DNA of 64,000 nt from Nocardia sp. NBC_00508 (GCF_036346875.1 NZ_CP107852.1:4278001-4342000); one strand, 5' to 3'; positions 1 through 8,987 are shown, counted from the stretch's first letter. Translations and numbers: made by a program. The notes: generated by a model not told the origin, from the letters alone.

Positions 1-2149
1 CCACGAGTTGAGCATCGAAGAAGGAGCGCAGCACGCGGTGGGCCATCATGAATCCGGAGGCGGTGAGTTTCCCCAGGATGTCCGAGCTCCTGGTGTCGCG
101 GCGGGTGTGGTTGTACCAGTCCGGGTCCACCAGGAGCATCTCCGCGACCATCTGGTCGGCGAACTCACTGCGCTCGGGGAAGAAGAACTCGAACTTGAGC
201 AGGTCACGCAGCCGGAACGCCTCGTCCCAGCCGGATTTCAGTGCGTCGGCGTCACCGCAGTCGACGCCGGCGAGGATGGACAGCTCGAGGATGGCGCGGT
301 TGACGAACCAGTGCACGGCGCTGTTGCGGTAGAACGCGGCCTCCAGGTGCGCCCCCGACTCGATCGAATACACCGGTTCCAGCCCACCGCGATATACCGT
401 GACGACTTTGGCCAGCGAGAGCTGTTCCAGCACGACAGCCAGGCCCGGTTCGTCGCGCAGGGCATCGAGTTCGCCGCCGGGCAGCCCGCGCTTGTCGATG
501 TAGCCGAGCACCGGCGCGAGCACGGTGCGCACCTCGCCGAGGGTGAGGGCGCGCCCGTCCACGCCCAGCAGCGCCAGGGTGACCAGCGCGTTGACCGTGA
601 TCGGCGTGACAGCGTTGATCCCGACCGCGACATCGAACGCCAGCCGCTGCACGGCCTTTCGTTCCAGCTCGGCGATCTCCGGCGGTTCGTTGTCGTCCAC
701 GGTGCCCGCCTCGGTGCGGCTTGGCGGGATCGGCTCGGTCTGGTGCAGCGGGATGGTCAGCGGCGGGGCGGTGAGCGGATCTCCGTGCGCGGCGAGCCGG
801 TCACGGGCCGACAGCGGCTCGCCGAACCGCACGTATACGTGTCCCGCGGAATGCTGCTGGTTGCGGATGTAGCGCGCGAGCCAGGCCAGCCCCTCGGGCT
901 TCTTCGTGCCGCCGACCTGCTCGGTGGCGATGGCGCCGAGTTCGTTGAGCCGTTCGTAAGTGATGGAGACCGGAACCAGCATGACATCGTCGATGCGATT
1001 CGAACGCACCGCCGCGGCAAGGTAGTTCAGCAAACCGTAACGGGGTGGGCGCAGCTTGCCGGTGCGGGTGCGGCCGCCCTCGAAGTACCACTCCAGGTTG
1101 AAGCGCTTGGCCAGCAGGTAGGCGAAGTACTCCTCGACGACGGCCTTGTACACCTCGTCGTCGCCGAAACTACGCCGGATGAACACCGCTCCGGTGCGCC
1201 GGGCGATCGGCCCGATCGGCCAGAAACTCAGATTTGCGCCGCCGATGACATGGTTCGGCGGAAAGTCGTTGCGGGCCAGTACGTCCCCGAGCACGAACGC
1301 GTCGACGTACGAGCGGTGCGAGGGCAGGAAAACCAGCGGGAAGCGACGGTTGAGATCGCGCAGCGCGGAAAGACCGGACTCATCGGGGTCCACGTTCCAG
1401 GTCGACGCGTGTATCGGCCGCATGGCCTGGGTGAACAGATCGGAGACCAGCCTGCTCTGCGCGGCGACGAGTTCGTTGAGTGACTTCTCCGCGCGCCGGT
1501 ACACCTCGTGCGGGCTCGCCCCGATCTGGTCGGCGATCAGCTCCAGCCTGCGCAGGAAGTCGGGGGAATCGAGGATTTCCTCGGCGACCAGCCGGGGCAC
1601 CTTGTACCGGTCGCCGATGATGGTGCGTTCGGCACGTTCGAGCGCCACCACCGCCGCGCGCACGATGGCGCGTGCGAACGGCTCGGCGGTGCCCTTGTCG
1701 AACAGCCCGGCGGCCTCCGGGTTGTTCGCCCGCAGCTCGCTGAGCCGCGCGGGCGCGCCGGTCAGCACGACGTGCCGGTCCGGCGACTTGGCGAGCAGTC
1801 TGCGCTGCGCCAACCGGTTGGGCTTGCGCGGATTGGTCAGCAGAGCCAGATCGGCGAAGGTGACGCGGCGCACGCCGTCGCGTTCCGGTGGCAGCCACAG
1901 CACACGGATCGGCACCACCAGCGGATCGTCGCGCCTGCTGACCAGTTGGGCGGCGACGGCGCCCGCGTCCAGGTCCAGCTGGGTGACCGGGGCTTCGGTG
2001 CCGAACTCCGCGCTGATCCCGCCGTCGGCCAGCCACGTGCCGACGAGTTCGCGTTCCACCCCCGATGCGGCGTCGATCAGGGCCACCACCGACTGCGGTG
2101 TGGTCCCGGCTCGGGCGGTCGCGGGTGAATCGCCGCGGTGATCGATCAT
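1..2149 (-). CDS. plsB: Glycerol-3-phosphate 1-O-acyltransferase, 3' end outside window
   Basis: PlsB-type membrane-associated acyltransferase that puts the first acyl chain on sn-glycerol-3-phosphate in phospholipid synthesis. The frame is open from an ATG at 2149 to the window edge (716 codons); PlsB of this group is near 790 residues, so roughly the last 70 are missing. The acyltransferase HX4D motif is seen as HRSYVD (His278, Asp283), followed by an FEGGRTRTGK-type motif. GGAGGG lies about 9 nt upstream of the ATG on the minus strand, which supports this start. Its 5' end faces nbtS across about 300 bp. Confidence 0.93.
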   Translation of the reverse strand, partial: MIDHRGDSPATARAGTTPQSVVALIDAASGVERELVGTWLADGGISAEFGTEAPVTQLDLDAGAVAAQLVSRRDDPLVVPIRVLWLPPERDGVRRVTFADLALLTNPRKPNRLAQRRLLAKSPDRHVVLTGAPARLSELRANNPEAAGLFDKGTAEPFARAIVRAAVVALERAERTIIGDRYKVPRLVAEEILDSPDFLRRLELIADQIGASPHEVYRRAEKSLNELVAAQSRLVSDLFTQAMRPIHASTWNVDPDESGLSALRDLNRRFPLVFLPSHRSYVDAFVLGDVLARNDFPPNHVIGGANLSFWPIGPIARRTGAVFIRRSFGDDEVYKAVVEEYFAYLLAKRFNLEWYFEGGRTRTGKLRPPRYGLLNYLAAAVRSNRIDDVMLVPVSITYERLNELGAIATEQVGGTKKPEGLAWLARYIRNQQHSAGHVYVRFGEPLSARDRLAAHGDPLTAPPLTIPLHQTEPIPPSRTEAGTVDDNEPPEIAELERKAVQRLAFDVAVGINAVTPITVNALVTLALLGVDGRALTLGEVRTVLAPVLGYIDKRGLPGGELDALRDEPGLAVVLEQLSLAKVVTVYRGGLEPVYSIESGAHLEAAFYRNSAVHWFVNRAILELSILAGVDCGDADALKSGWDEAFRLRDLLKFEFFFPERSEFADQMVAEMLLVDPDWYNHTRRDTRSSDILGKLTASGFMMAHRVLRSFFDAQLV

Positions 2150-2422
2150 CGATGTTCTTCCCTCCGCAGGTGACGCTCTCCACTATTCAATCCCGCCGGG
2201 TCGATTCCCCGCAGGCAGTCGGGGCGGCGAGTTCGGTTCGGGCGGTGCGCATGGTCCGAGCATTGTCCGTGGACCGGCAGTCTCGGGTCTCCCCATTCCC
2301 GGCGAGCACAACCGATCGCGGGGCCTGAGCATTCGCCGGATTGCCCGGGCGGTGGCGCCGCGATGGCACGGATTCCGTTACCGGCGTAGCTATGCAGGTA
2401 ATGCTAACCTTACCTGCACAAG

Positions 2423-2441
2423 TTAGGTCAGGGTAACCTTT
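2423..2441 (+). promoter_or_regulatory. IdeR/DtxR-type iron box before nbtS
   Basis: TTAGGTCAGGGTAACCTTT matches the IdeR consensus TTAGGTTAGGCTAACCTAA at 15 of 19 positions and ends one base before the ribosome binding site of nbtS. Iron-loaded IdeR would be expected to repress here. A partial box-like AACCTTACCT lies just upstream at about 2406-2415. The rest of the 2150-2422 gap shows no gene. Confidence 0.8.
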
Positions 2442-2450
2442 GGAGGATCG

Positions 2451-3761
2451 TTGTCGACCACGGAACGCCTGCGGGTTGAGTATGTGACCGATCCGGCGGC
2501 AGCGATGTCTCAGCTGGCAGGGTCGGATCGGTTCGGCGAGTATGTGATGTACGAGCGTCCGGGGGAATGGGTGTTCGCCGCCGATCCGGTCGGCAGTGTC
2601 GAACTGGATGTGCGGGAGCTGCGGGTCACGTGGGAAGGACAGACGACGATCAGCAGCTGGGTGGGAAATCCGGCCGGGGTGATCGATCGCGCGCTGGGCA
2701 CGCTGCCCCTCGAAGGGCGAAACGCCTATGGCTGGATCGGTTTCGAGTTCTGCGCGTGGGCGCTCGACGCGACCGAGCACGTCGACCCGCGTACCGCGCT
2801 GGCACACCTGATGATTCCGCGCATCGAGGTACGCGTCGGCGAATTCGGTGTCCGGGTGTCCGGCGCGACACCTGCCGAGACCGGTGACATCCACGATCTG
2901 ATCGCGCAGTCGCAGAGCACCGAACTCCCGCGGGCCCATCCCGCGGACATCCGCATCGACCCGACCGGCTACCGGGATCGGGTGGCCGAGGCGGTAGGCG
3001 AGATCCAGGCCGGGCGATACCAGAAAGTCATCCTGTCCAGGAAGGTCGATCTGCCGTTCGCGGTCGACGTTCCGGCCACCTATCGGCTCGGGCGCGCGCA
3101 CAACACTCCGGCGCGGTCGTTCCTGCTGCGGCTCGGCGGCTTGGAAGCGGCGGGCTTCAGTCCCGAGCTGGTCGCATCGGTGGACGAGCATCGCGTGGTG
3201 ACCACCGAGCCGCTGGCGGGGACCCGCGCTTTCGGTCGCGGCGCGGCGGCCGACTCGGCCGCACGAGCGGATCTGGTCACGGATCCGAAAGAGATCGTGG
3301 AGCATGCGATCTCGGTGCAGACCTCGTTCGCGGAGATCGCGGCGGTGGCCGATCCCGGCACGCCCGCGGTGTCGGATTTCATGACGGTTCGTGAGCGCGG
3401 CAGCGTGCAGCACCTGGCGTCCACCGTGCGCGGGCGGCTGGCCGCCGATCGGTCCAGCTGGGACGCGCTGGAAATGCTGTTCCCCTCGGTGACCGCCTCC
3501 GGCATTCCCAAGCGCGAGGGTGTCGCCTCGGTGTTCCGGCTCGATCACGACCCGCGCGGGCTGTATTCCGGTGCGGTGCTTACGGTTTCGCCGACCGGCG
3601 CGATGGAGGCCACCCTCGTGCTGCGCGCGGTGTACCAGAACACCGAGGGGGCCTGGCTGCGGGCGGGCGCCGGGATCGTCGGGCAGTCTCGGCCGGAGCG
3701 GGAGTTCGAGGAGACCTGCGAGAAGCTGGGCAGCGTCGCGCCGTACGTGGTCAAGGCCTGA
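2451..3761 (+). CDS. nbtS: Salicylate synthase (MbtI/NbtS type)
   Basis: Converts chorismate to salicylate, the starter of the nocobactin/mycobactin aryl cap. The 436-residue length suits the MST (menaquinone, siderophore, tryptophan) chorismate-binding family. Recognisable parts are the ILSRKV block, the AGFSPELVAS and TTEPLAGTRAFG blocks, DPKEIVEHA, and the C-terminal FPSVTASGIPKREGV and LDHDPRGLYSGAV segments that line the Mg/chorismate site. The start is TTG at 2451 with GGAGG 5 nt upstream. The iron box directly before it implies induction under iron limitation. It converges with nbtT. In Nocardia farcinica nbtS and nbtT lie apart from the main nocobactin cluster, which agrees with the absence of NRPS/PKS genes here. 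Confidence 0.95.
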   Translation: MSTTERLRVEYVTDPAAAMSQLAGSDRFGEYVMYERPGEWVFAADPVGSVELDVRELRVTWEGQTTISSWVGNPAGVIDRALGTLPLEGRNAYGWIGFEFCAWALDATEHVDPRTALAHLMIPRIEVRVGEFGVRVSGATPAETGDIHDLIAQSQSTELPRAHPADIRIDPTGYRDRVAEAVGEIQAGRYQKVILSRKVDLPFAVDVPATYRLGRAHNTPARSFLLRLGGLEAAGFSPELVASVDEHRVVTTEPLAGTRAFGRGAAADSAARADLVTDPKEIVEHAISVQTSFAEIAAVADPGTPAVSDFMTVRERGSVQHLASTVRGRLAADRSSWDALEMLFPSVTASGIPKREGVASVFRLDHDPRGLYSGAVLTVSPTGAMEATLVLRAVYQNTEGAWLRAGAGIVGQSRPEREFEETCEKLGSVAPYVVKA

Positions 3762-3773
3762 GCGACGAAGCGA

Positions 3774-3811
3774 ACGGGCAGCGCACCGATGCTGCGCTGC
3801 CCGTCGGTTTT
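3774..3811. terminator. Shared hairpin terminator between nbtS and nbtT
   Basis: A perfect 12-bp stem (3774-3785 with 3793-3804, arms ACGGGCAGCGCA and TGCGCTGCCCGT) with a 7-nt loop, followed by CGGTTTT. It lies between the 3' ends of two convergent genes and can serve both strands, although the T-run is only on the plus side. Confidence 0.75.
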
Positions 3812-3825
3812 CGCACACGTGCTGC

Positions 3826-5457
3826 TCACCCCTGGGCGCGCAGCGCCTTCTTGTCGATCTTCCCGACCGCGGTGATCGGCAGCCTGTCGCTGCGGCGCAG
3901 CACGTCCGGCAGCTTGTAGGTGGCCAACCCGCGGGCGGCGAGGAAGGTCTTGATCTCGGCCAGGGTCGGCATTTCGCCGTCGACGACGAGGACGGCGCAG
4001 ACCTTTTCGCCCATCGCGGGGTCGGGCAGTCCCACGGCCGCGGCATGCCGGACTGCCGGGTGGGCGAGCAGGTGCTCCTCGAGTTCGTCGCAGGAGATGT
4101 TCTCGCCGCCGCGGTTGATCACATCCTTGATCCGGCCGGAGACCACGAGATGACCGCTGGGCAGACGGCGCACCAGATCGCCGCTGCGGTAGAAGCCGTC
4201 CGGGGTGAACGCGCGCGCGTTGTGCTCGGGTGCGCGGTAGTAGCCGCGGATCGTGTACGGCCCCCTGGTCAGCAACTCGCCCTCGTCGCCGGGCGCGACA
4301 TCGTTGCCGTCAGCGTCCACCACATGGATCTCGTCGGCGGGTGACAGCGGCCTGCCCTGCGTGGTGTGCAGCAACTCCACCGGATCGTCGAGCCGGGTGT
4401 AGTTGAGCAGCCCTTCGGCCATCCCGAACACCTGTTGCAGGGTCGCTGCCAGCGCTGGAGTCACCTCCTTCGCGTTGACCTCGGCCAGCCGGGCGCCGCC
4501 CACCTGCAATAGGCGCAGCGAGGTCAGGTCGGCCGCCTCCCATTCCGTGGCGGCGCACCAGAGCTGGGCCAGCGGCGGCACCACCGCCGTGACCGTGACG
4601 CCATGCCGCTCGATCGCGGCGAACGCGTTCTCCGGGCTCGGATCGCCGACGAAGGCGACCGCGCCGCCGACGCCGACAGTGCCGAGAATGCCGGGGCAGG
4701 CCAGCGGAAAGTTGTGGGCGGCGGGAAGGGTCGCGAGGTACACGTCGTTTTCGGTCAGCTGGCACACTTCGGCGCTTGCGGTCGCGTTGTAGACGTAGTC
4801 GTCGTGGGTGCGCGCGATCAGTTTCGGCAGTCCGGTGGTGCCGCCGGAGACCAGCATCAGGGCGATATCACTCGGATCGATCTCGGGCAGTGCCTCGCCC
4901 TCGCGCGGGATCGAGGCGAGGTCGGTGAACGGCCCAGGGTCGCCGAGCACCAGGATGTGGCGCAGCGAGGGCACCGCGGCCCGCACCGTCGTGGCCAGGT
5001 CGCGATAGTCGAAATCGCCGATGCGGTCGGCGACAATGTAGCCGACCGCGTCGGAGAGCCGGGCCAAGTGTTCGATCTCGGCGCGCCGGTGTGCGGGCAG
5101 GCTCAATACCGGGATGATTCCGGCGCGCAACAGCCCGAACAACACGGTCAGGAACTCGGGCACGTTCGGCAACTGGACCACGACCCGGTCGCCGGGCGCG
5201 ATGCCGAGGGCGAGCAACCCGTGGGCCATCCGGTCCGCCGCGGCGTCGACGTCGGCGTAGGTCTGCGCGCCTTTGGCATCGAGTAGCGCCGGACGCAGCG
5301 GATGCCTGCGCGTTGTCGCGCGGAGCAGATCACCGAGGGGCCGGCCGGTCCAGTACCCGGCGGCTCGATACTCCGCGGCCGTGTGTGCGGGAAAAGGGAC
5401 ATAGCCGTCGCGATGCGTTGCGGACGCGGTCGGTATCGAAGTCACGGTCTGCCTCAC
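3826..5457 (-). CDS. nbtT: Salicylate-AMP ligase (MbtA/NbtT type)
   Basis: Activates salicylate with ATP and loads it on the aryl carrier domain of the nocobactin NRPS. An ANL adenylation enzyme of 543 residues: A3 motif SGGTTGLPK at about residues 204-212, YRSGDLVRR and SGRIKDVINRGGENIS blocks, and the C-terminal GKIDKK with the A10 catalytic lysine. The GTG at 5457 has no clear ribosome binding site; a second GTG four codons in has GAGG 6 nt upstream and may be the true start. An IdeR-like box lies 28 bp upstream. It converges on nbtS. The 2,3-dihydroxybenzoate ligases (EntE/DhbE) are close relatives, but the neighbouring salicylate synthase favours salicylate. Confidence 0.94.
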   Translation of the reverse strand: MRQTVTSIPTASATHRDGYVPFPAHTAAEYRAAGYWTGRPLGDLLRATTRRHPLRPALLDAKGAQTYADVDAAADRMAHGLLALGIAPGDRVVVQLPNVPEFLTVLFGLLRAGIIPVLSLPAHRRAEIEHLARLSDAVGYIVADRIGDFDYRDLATTVRAAVPSLRHILVLGDPGPFTDLASIPREGEALPEIDPSDIALMLVSGGTTGLPKLIARTHDDYVYNATASAEVCQLTENDVYLATLPAAHNFPLACPGILGTVGVGGAVAFVGDPSPENAFAAIERHGVTVTAVVPPLAQLWCAATEWEAADLTSLRLLQVGGARLAEVNAKEVTPALAATLQQVFGMAEGLLNYTRLDDPVELLHTTQGRPLSPADEIHVVDADGNDVAPGDEGELLTRGPYTIRGYYRAPEHNARAFTPDGFYRSGDLVRRLPSGHLVVSGRIKDVINRGGENISCDELEEHLLAHPAVRHAAAVGLPDPAMGEKVCAVLVVDGEMPTLAEIKTFLAARGLATYKLPDVLRRSDRLPITAVGKIDKKALRAQG

Positions 5458-5485
5458 AGAAAAGTCGAGCCGAGGTTGCTTTAGA

Positions 5486-5504
5486 TAGGTTAGGCAACCC
5501 TATC
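5486..5504 (-). promoter_or_regulatory. IdeR/DtxR-type iron box before nbtT
   Basis: ATAGGTTAGGCAACCCTAT matches the 19-bp IdeR consensus at 15 positions and sits in a GATAGG...CCTATC dyad (5485-5505) just upstream of nbtT. The divergent SDR gene begins about 200 bp away on the other side, so an effect on it is possible but unsupported. Confidence 0.78.
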
Positions 5505-5703
5505 TCAATGCGATAGGCTCTTCCTCGAACAGTCTCGAACAAGCTCGCCGCCGTCGTGCTCGATACCGACGCCGTGGTGACGTAGCGTCGCTCTACCTCG
5601 AGGCCACGGCGATGTCGGACGAGGAAATTCTCGCCCAGACGTAGTGGCGCGCAGCCGGTGTCGAACCCGTCGCCGGACGCGGGCGCGGACTAGACTTGGC
5701 GCC

Positions 5704-6582
5704 ATGACCAGGTGGGACACCTCGAATCTCGCCGACCAGAGCGGTCGGACGTTCATCGTGACCGGGGCCAACAGCGGCTTGGGGGCCGAGACGGTGCGTG
5801 CGCTGGCCGGTGCGGGGGCCGAGGTGGTGCTGGCCTGCCGGAACATGGCCAAAGGGGAGCAGGTTGCCGCTGAGCTCGGGGAGCGAGCCCAGGTGCGCAA
5901 GCTGGACTTGGCCGATCTGGCCTCGGTGCGCGAGTTCGCCGAGGGCATCGACCGGGCCGACGTGCTGATCAACAACGCGGGTGTGATGGCGCTCCCGGAG
6001 GGGCGCACCACCGACGGATTCGAACGGCAGATCGGTACCAACCATCTCGGACACTTCGCGCTCACCGGGCTGCTGCTGGACAAGATCGCCGACCGGATCG
6101 TCACCCTTTCCAGCGGTGCGCACCAGATGGGCACGATCGACCTGGATGATCTCAACTGGGAGCGGCGCAAATATCAGCGCTGGCCCGCTTATGCGCAGGC
6201 CAAGCTGGCCAATCTGATGTTCGCCAGGGAACTGCAGCGCAGGTTGACCGCGGCGGGTGCGCAGAAGATCTCGGTGGCCGCGCACCCTGGCTATGCGGCG
6301 ACCGAGCTGCAATCGCATACCGAGTCGATCCAGGACAAAATGATGGCGCTGGGCAACCGGTTGCTGGCGCAGAGCGCCGCGATGGGCGCGCTGCCGACGC
6401 TGTACGCCGCGACAGCGGACGTCGAGCCGGGCGGCTACTACGGCCCGACCGGGTTCGGTGGCATGCGCGGATCCCCTGGGCCGTCCAGCTCGTCGAAGGC
6501 GTCCAGGGACGAGAAGGTTGCGGGGGAGTTGTGGGAGCTGTCGGAGAAGCTGACCGGCGTCACCTACGACTTCACGAAGTAG
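5704..6582 (+). CDS. Short-chain dehydrogenase/reductase, retinol dehydrogenase-like
   Basis: NAD(P)-dependent oxidoreductase of 292 residues with unknown substrate. It shows the Rossmann motif TGANSGLG at residues 20-27, NNAGVM, the catalytic Ser in TLSSGAH and the YAQAK (YxxxK) motif. The architecture resembles retinol dehydrogenase-like SDRs, whose bacterial members act on varied alcohols. The ATG at 5704 is preferred because the in-frame stretch upstream is Arg/Thr-rich low-quality sequence. It is followed at 124 bp by the CMD gene. SDRs are among the usual partners of ECF41 sigma factors, but no ECF41 promoter was seen before this gene. Confidence 0.88.
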   Translation: MTRWDTSNLADQSGRTFIVTGANSGLGAETVRALAGAGAEVVLACRNMAKGEQVAAELGERAQVRKLDLADLASVREFAEGIDRADVLINNAGVMALPEGRTTDGFERQIGTNHLGHFALTGLLLDKIADRIVTLSSGAHQMGTIDLDDLNWERRKYQRWPAYAQAKLANLMFARELQRRLTAAGAQKISVAAHPGYAATELQSHTESIQDKMMALGNRLLAQSAAMGALPTLYAATADVEPGGYYGPTGFGGMRGSPGPSSSSKASRDEKVAGELWELSEKLTGVTYDFTK

Positions 6583-6615
6583 TCGATCGCCGCCTTCGTC
6601 CGGCTGTCTCGGCGG

Positions 6616-6631
6616 TGTGATACAGATCACG
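6616..6631 (+). promoter_or_regulatory. CRP-like site before the CMD gene
   Basis: TGTGATACAGATCACG is one half-site base off the TGTGA-N6-TCACA pattern of actinobacterial CRP/GlxR sites. Its centre is about 49 bp before the start point expected from the ECF41-type promoter directly downstream. Confidence 0.5.
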
Positions 6632-6639
6632 CAACGCGC

Positions 6640-6666
6640 CGTCACACTCCGGCGCACCGTGCCGTC
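6640..6666 (+). promoter_or_regulatory. Candidate ECF41 sigma promoter
   Basis: cGTCACA (6640-6646), a 16-nt spacer and CGTC (6663-6666) fit the published ECF41 promoter pattern, TGTCACA in the -35 and CGTC in the -10 region, with one mismatch. It lies 40 bp before the CMD start codon. The only ECF41-like sigma gene in the window is 3.7 kb downstream. Confidence 0.55.
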
Positions 6667-6706
6667 GTCTTTGTGAACCCAACGGAACGAACAAAGGACG
6701 GACAGC

Positions 6707-7177
6707 ATGGAACAGCGCATCGACCTCTTCGCCAGCCCGGTCGCAGGCAGCTTCGTCAAACGACTCACCATGGCCTCCAAGGTGATCAACGACTCCACCC
6801 TGCCCGCCGCCACCTACGAGCTGGTGAAGATCCGCGCCAGCCAGATCAACGGCTGCGGCTACTGCACCGACATGCACACCAAGGACGCCGCGCACGCCGG
6901 TGAGACCTCGGTGCGGCTCAACCTGATCGCCGCCTGGCACGAGGCCACCGTTTTCACCGAGGCCGAGCGCGCCGCGCTGGCGCTCACCGAAGAGGCCACC
7001 CGCATCGGCGACGGCCGCGCCGTCAGCGACGGGGTGTGGCAGGAGGTGCGCAAGCACTACGACGACGACCAGATCGCCGCCCTCATCGCCGCCATCGCCA
7101 TGATCAACGCCTGGAACCGGATGAACGTCATCGCCCGCACCCCGGCGGGCGACTATGTCCCCGGCCAGTGGGGGTGA
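6707..7177 (+). CDS. Carboxymuconolactone decarboxylase / AhpD-like protein
   Basis: A 156-residue all-helical CMD-family protein. The CGYC motif at residues 50-53 with His57 (CxxCxxxH) is the redox-active arrangement of AhpD-like alkylhydroperoxidases, so thiol-dependent peroxide reduction is more likely than muconolactone decarboxylation. AAGGACGG precedes the ATG. CMD proteins are the classic partners of ECF41 sigma factors, and a matching promoter is present upstream (6640-6666) with a CRP-like site before it. The substrate is unknown. Confidence 0.9.
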   Translation: MEQRIDLFASPVAGSFVKRLTMASKVINDSTLPAATYELVKIRASQINGCGYCTDMHTKDAAHAGETSVRLNLIAAWHEATVFTEAERAALALTEEATRIGDGRAVSDGVWQEVRKHYDDDQIAALIAAIAMINAWNRMNVIARTPAGDYVPGQWG

Positions 7178-7350
7178 GAACGATCTTCGAGCTGCCGCGA
7201 ACGGCGCTCACCAGAATCGCACTCCGGCCGTGCTGAAAAGTGCGGATTCAGGGTTTCCTGGCTGGACCACAAGCGGTAGCAGCTGCACATAAAACCTCAG
7301 CGGCAGACACCGGGTGTTGCGGTGATGGCGCAACGCGACCAGATCGTCCC

Positions 7351-7464
7351 CACTCCCGTTTTCGAGCGCAGCGAGACCGAGCTTTCCCCGTTCGCGGCCT
7401 GGCTCGCGTCCGAGCGGCCGACGCGTCCGCGACGGAGTCGCCAGCGGCGGCCACTGGCCCACAC
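7351..7464 (+). repeat. Family A palindromic repeat, copy 1 (partial)
   Basis: It carries the TTTTCGAGCGCAGCGAGACC module, the GTTCGCGGCC module and GGCTCGCGTCCGAGCGGCC, but diverges before the second half of the fold-back. It lies in the 713-bp gap 7178-7891 together with copy 2. Outside the two repeats the gap shows no convincing gene. Confidence 0.75.
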
Positions 7465-7518
7465 GGGTGTCGGCGAGCATAGGTGCTGTGGTTTCCGCAT
7501 TGCGTGACCACTGGGGCC

Positions 7519-7689
7519 CGACTCCCGTTTTCGAGCGAAGCGAGACCGAGCATTGCCTGTTCGCGGCCCGGCTCGCGTCCGAGCGGCCGACGCGTCCGCG
7601 ACGAAGTCGCCAGCGGCGGTCGCTCGGACGCGAGCCACAAAGGGGCCGCGAACACGCAGCGCCGCAGGCGCTGCAAAACCAACAGAGCA
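7519..7689 (+). repeat. Family A palindromic repeat, copy 2 (full)
   Basis: The most complete copy with copy 7. In order: an imperfect TTTTCGAGCGAAGCGAG palindrome; GTTCGCGGCCC (7560-7570), pairing with GGGCCGCGAAC (7643-7653); inside it GGCTCGCGTCCGAGCG (7571-7586), pairing perfectly with CGCTCGGACGCGAGCC (7621-7636); a small GCGAC/GTCGC hairpin at the tip; then the hairpin GCAGCGCC-gca-GGCGCTGC (7656-7674). It ends with AACAGAGC, the boundary also seen in copies 4 and 7. No minus-strand gene ends here, unlike at other copies. Confidence 0.85.
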
Positions 7690-7891
7690 CCACTTCGCGT
7701 TCACGGTGTGGTAGCGGCCTGGTACTGTCCCTGACGTGCAGCGCGTGTATTTCTGGTTTAGCAAGCCGGCCCTGGGTGGGCTGGTCTGCGGCAACCACAT
7801 GCGCTGACGACATTCCACCCCGAGCCGGATGATGGACCGGCTCGACGGTGTCACATCCGTGGGTCGGCCCCGAGAAAAGGAAACCCACGAC

Positions 7892-8983
7892 ATGACAACC
7901 GCAGCCGAGGTCGACGCTCGGCATTCCGATCTGGACGATCAGCGCACCCTCAACATCAGCCCGCTGCGCTCGCCGGCGGAGGTGCGTCGCGTGCACCCGA
8001 TCACCGATGCCCTCGCCGACACCGTCCGTGCGGGACGGAAGGCCACCGTGGACGTGCTGAACGGCGCGGACGATCGCCTCATGGTGATCGTCGGTCCGTG
8101 CTCCGTGCACGACCCCGCCGCCGCCCTGGACTACGCCCGGCGTCTCGCCGCGAAGGCGGCAGAGCTCGACGACCGGCTGCACGTGGTGATGCGGGTCTAC
8201 TTCGAGAAGCCGCGCACCAGCCTCGGCTGGAAGGGCCTGATCAACGACCCGCACCTGGACGGCTCGTTCGACGTCAATACCGGTTTGGGTTTCGGCCGCA
8301 AGCTGTTGGCCGACATCACCGCCCTCGGGCTTCCGGTGGCGTGTGAGTTCCTCGACCCGATCACCCCGCAGTACATCGCGGACCTGGTCTCCTACGGCGC
8401 GATCGGCGCGCGTACCGCGGCCAGCCAGGTGCACCGCCAGCTCAGCAGCGCGCTATCCATGCCGGTCGGCATCAAGAACGGCACCGACGGCGACGTGCAG
8501 GTGGCGGTGGACGGTGTGCGCGCGGCGGCGGCGAGTCACGTGTTCCCTGGCACCGATCTCGACGGCCGCTCCGCGCTGATCCGCACCACAGGCAACCCGG
8601 ACTGCCATGTGATCCTGCGCGGCGGCAGCAACGGCCCGAACTACGACGCGGCTTCGGTCGCCGAGGCCTGCATCCGGCTGGAGAAGTCGTCGCTGCCGCA
8701 GCGGGTCGTCGTGGACGCCAGCCACGGCAACAGCAACAAGGACCATAACAAGCAGGTGGACGTGGTCACCGATATCGCCGAGCGCGTGGCCGCAGGCGAA
8801 GCAGGCGTGGTCGGCGTGATGCTGGAGAGCTTCCTGGTCGCGGGACGCCAAGACCTCACCCTCGGCCGCGCCACTGAACTGACCTACGGCCAGTCCATCA
8901 CCGACGCGTGCCTGGACTGGGAGACCACCGCACGTCAATTGGACCGGCTGGCCGAAGCGGTGCGGCAGCGTCGCGAGCGCTGA
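7892..8983 (+). CDS. aroG: 3-deoxy-7-phosphoheptulonate (DAHP) synthase, type I
   Basis: First step of the shikimate pathway: condenses phosphoenolpyruvate and erythrose-4-phosphate. The 363-residue protein is of the type I (AroF/G/H) class, with VGPCSVHDP, KPRTSLGWKGLINDP, IGARTAASQVHR, GIKNGTDG and DASHGNSNKDH blocks holding the metal and PEP ligands. The ATG at 7892 follows AAAAGGA; an in-frame ATG at 7829 would add a non-conserved leader. Mycobacteria use a type II enzyme, so this type I copy may be an extra isozyme. It supplies chorismate, which nbtS consumes, but no link in regulation is visible. Confidence 0.93.
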   Translation: MTTAAEVDARHSDLDDQRTLNISPLRSPAEVRRVHPITDALADTVRAGRKATVDVLNGADDRLMVIVGPCSVHDPAAALDYARRLAAKAAELDDRLHVVMRVYFEKPRTSLGWKGLINDPHLDGSFDVNTGLGFGRKLLADITALGLPVACEFLDPITPQYIADLVSYGAIGARTAASQVHRQLSSALSMPVGIKNGTDGDVQVAVDGVRAAAASHVFPGTDLDGRSALIRTTGNPDCHVILRGGSNGPNYDAASVAEACIRLEKSSLPQRVVVDASHGNSNKDHNKQVDVVTDIAERVAAGEAGVVGVMLESFLVAGRQDLTLGRATELTYGQSITDACLDWETTARQLDRLAEAVRQRRER

Positions 8984-8987
8984 TCAA

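Noticed and set aside
8..1483. Long plus-strand open frame opposite plsB
   Set aside because: Arg/Gly/Val-rich translation without domains; the minus strand encodes a clear PlsB in the same place.
2187..4046. Long minus-strand frame across nbtS
   Set aside because: Antisense shadow of nbtS with repetitive Arg/His composition and no ribosome binding site.
5486..5703. Iron control of the SDR gene by the nbtT box
   Set aside because: The box is about 200 bp from the SDR start and no promoter elements link them.
7178..7891. Possible CRISPR array from repeated blocks
   Set aside because: Only two long, unequal, palindromic units without regular spacers; same family is scattered over the window.
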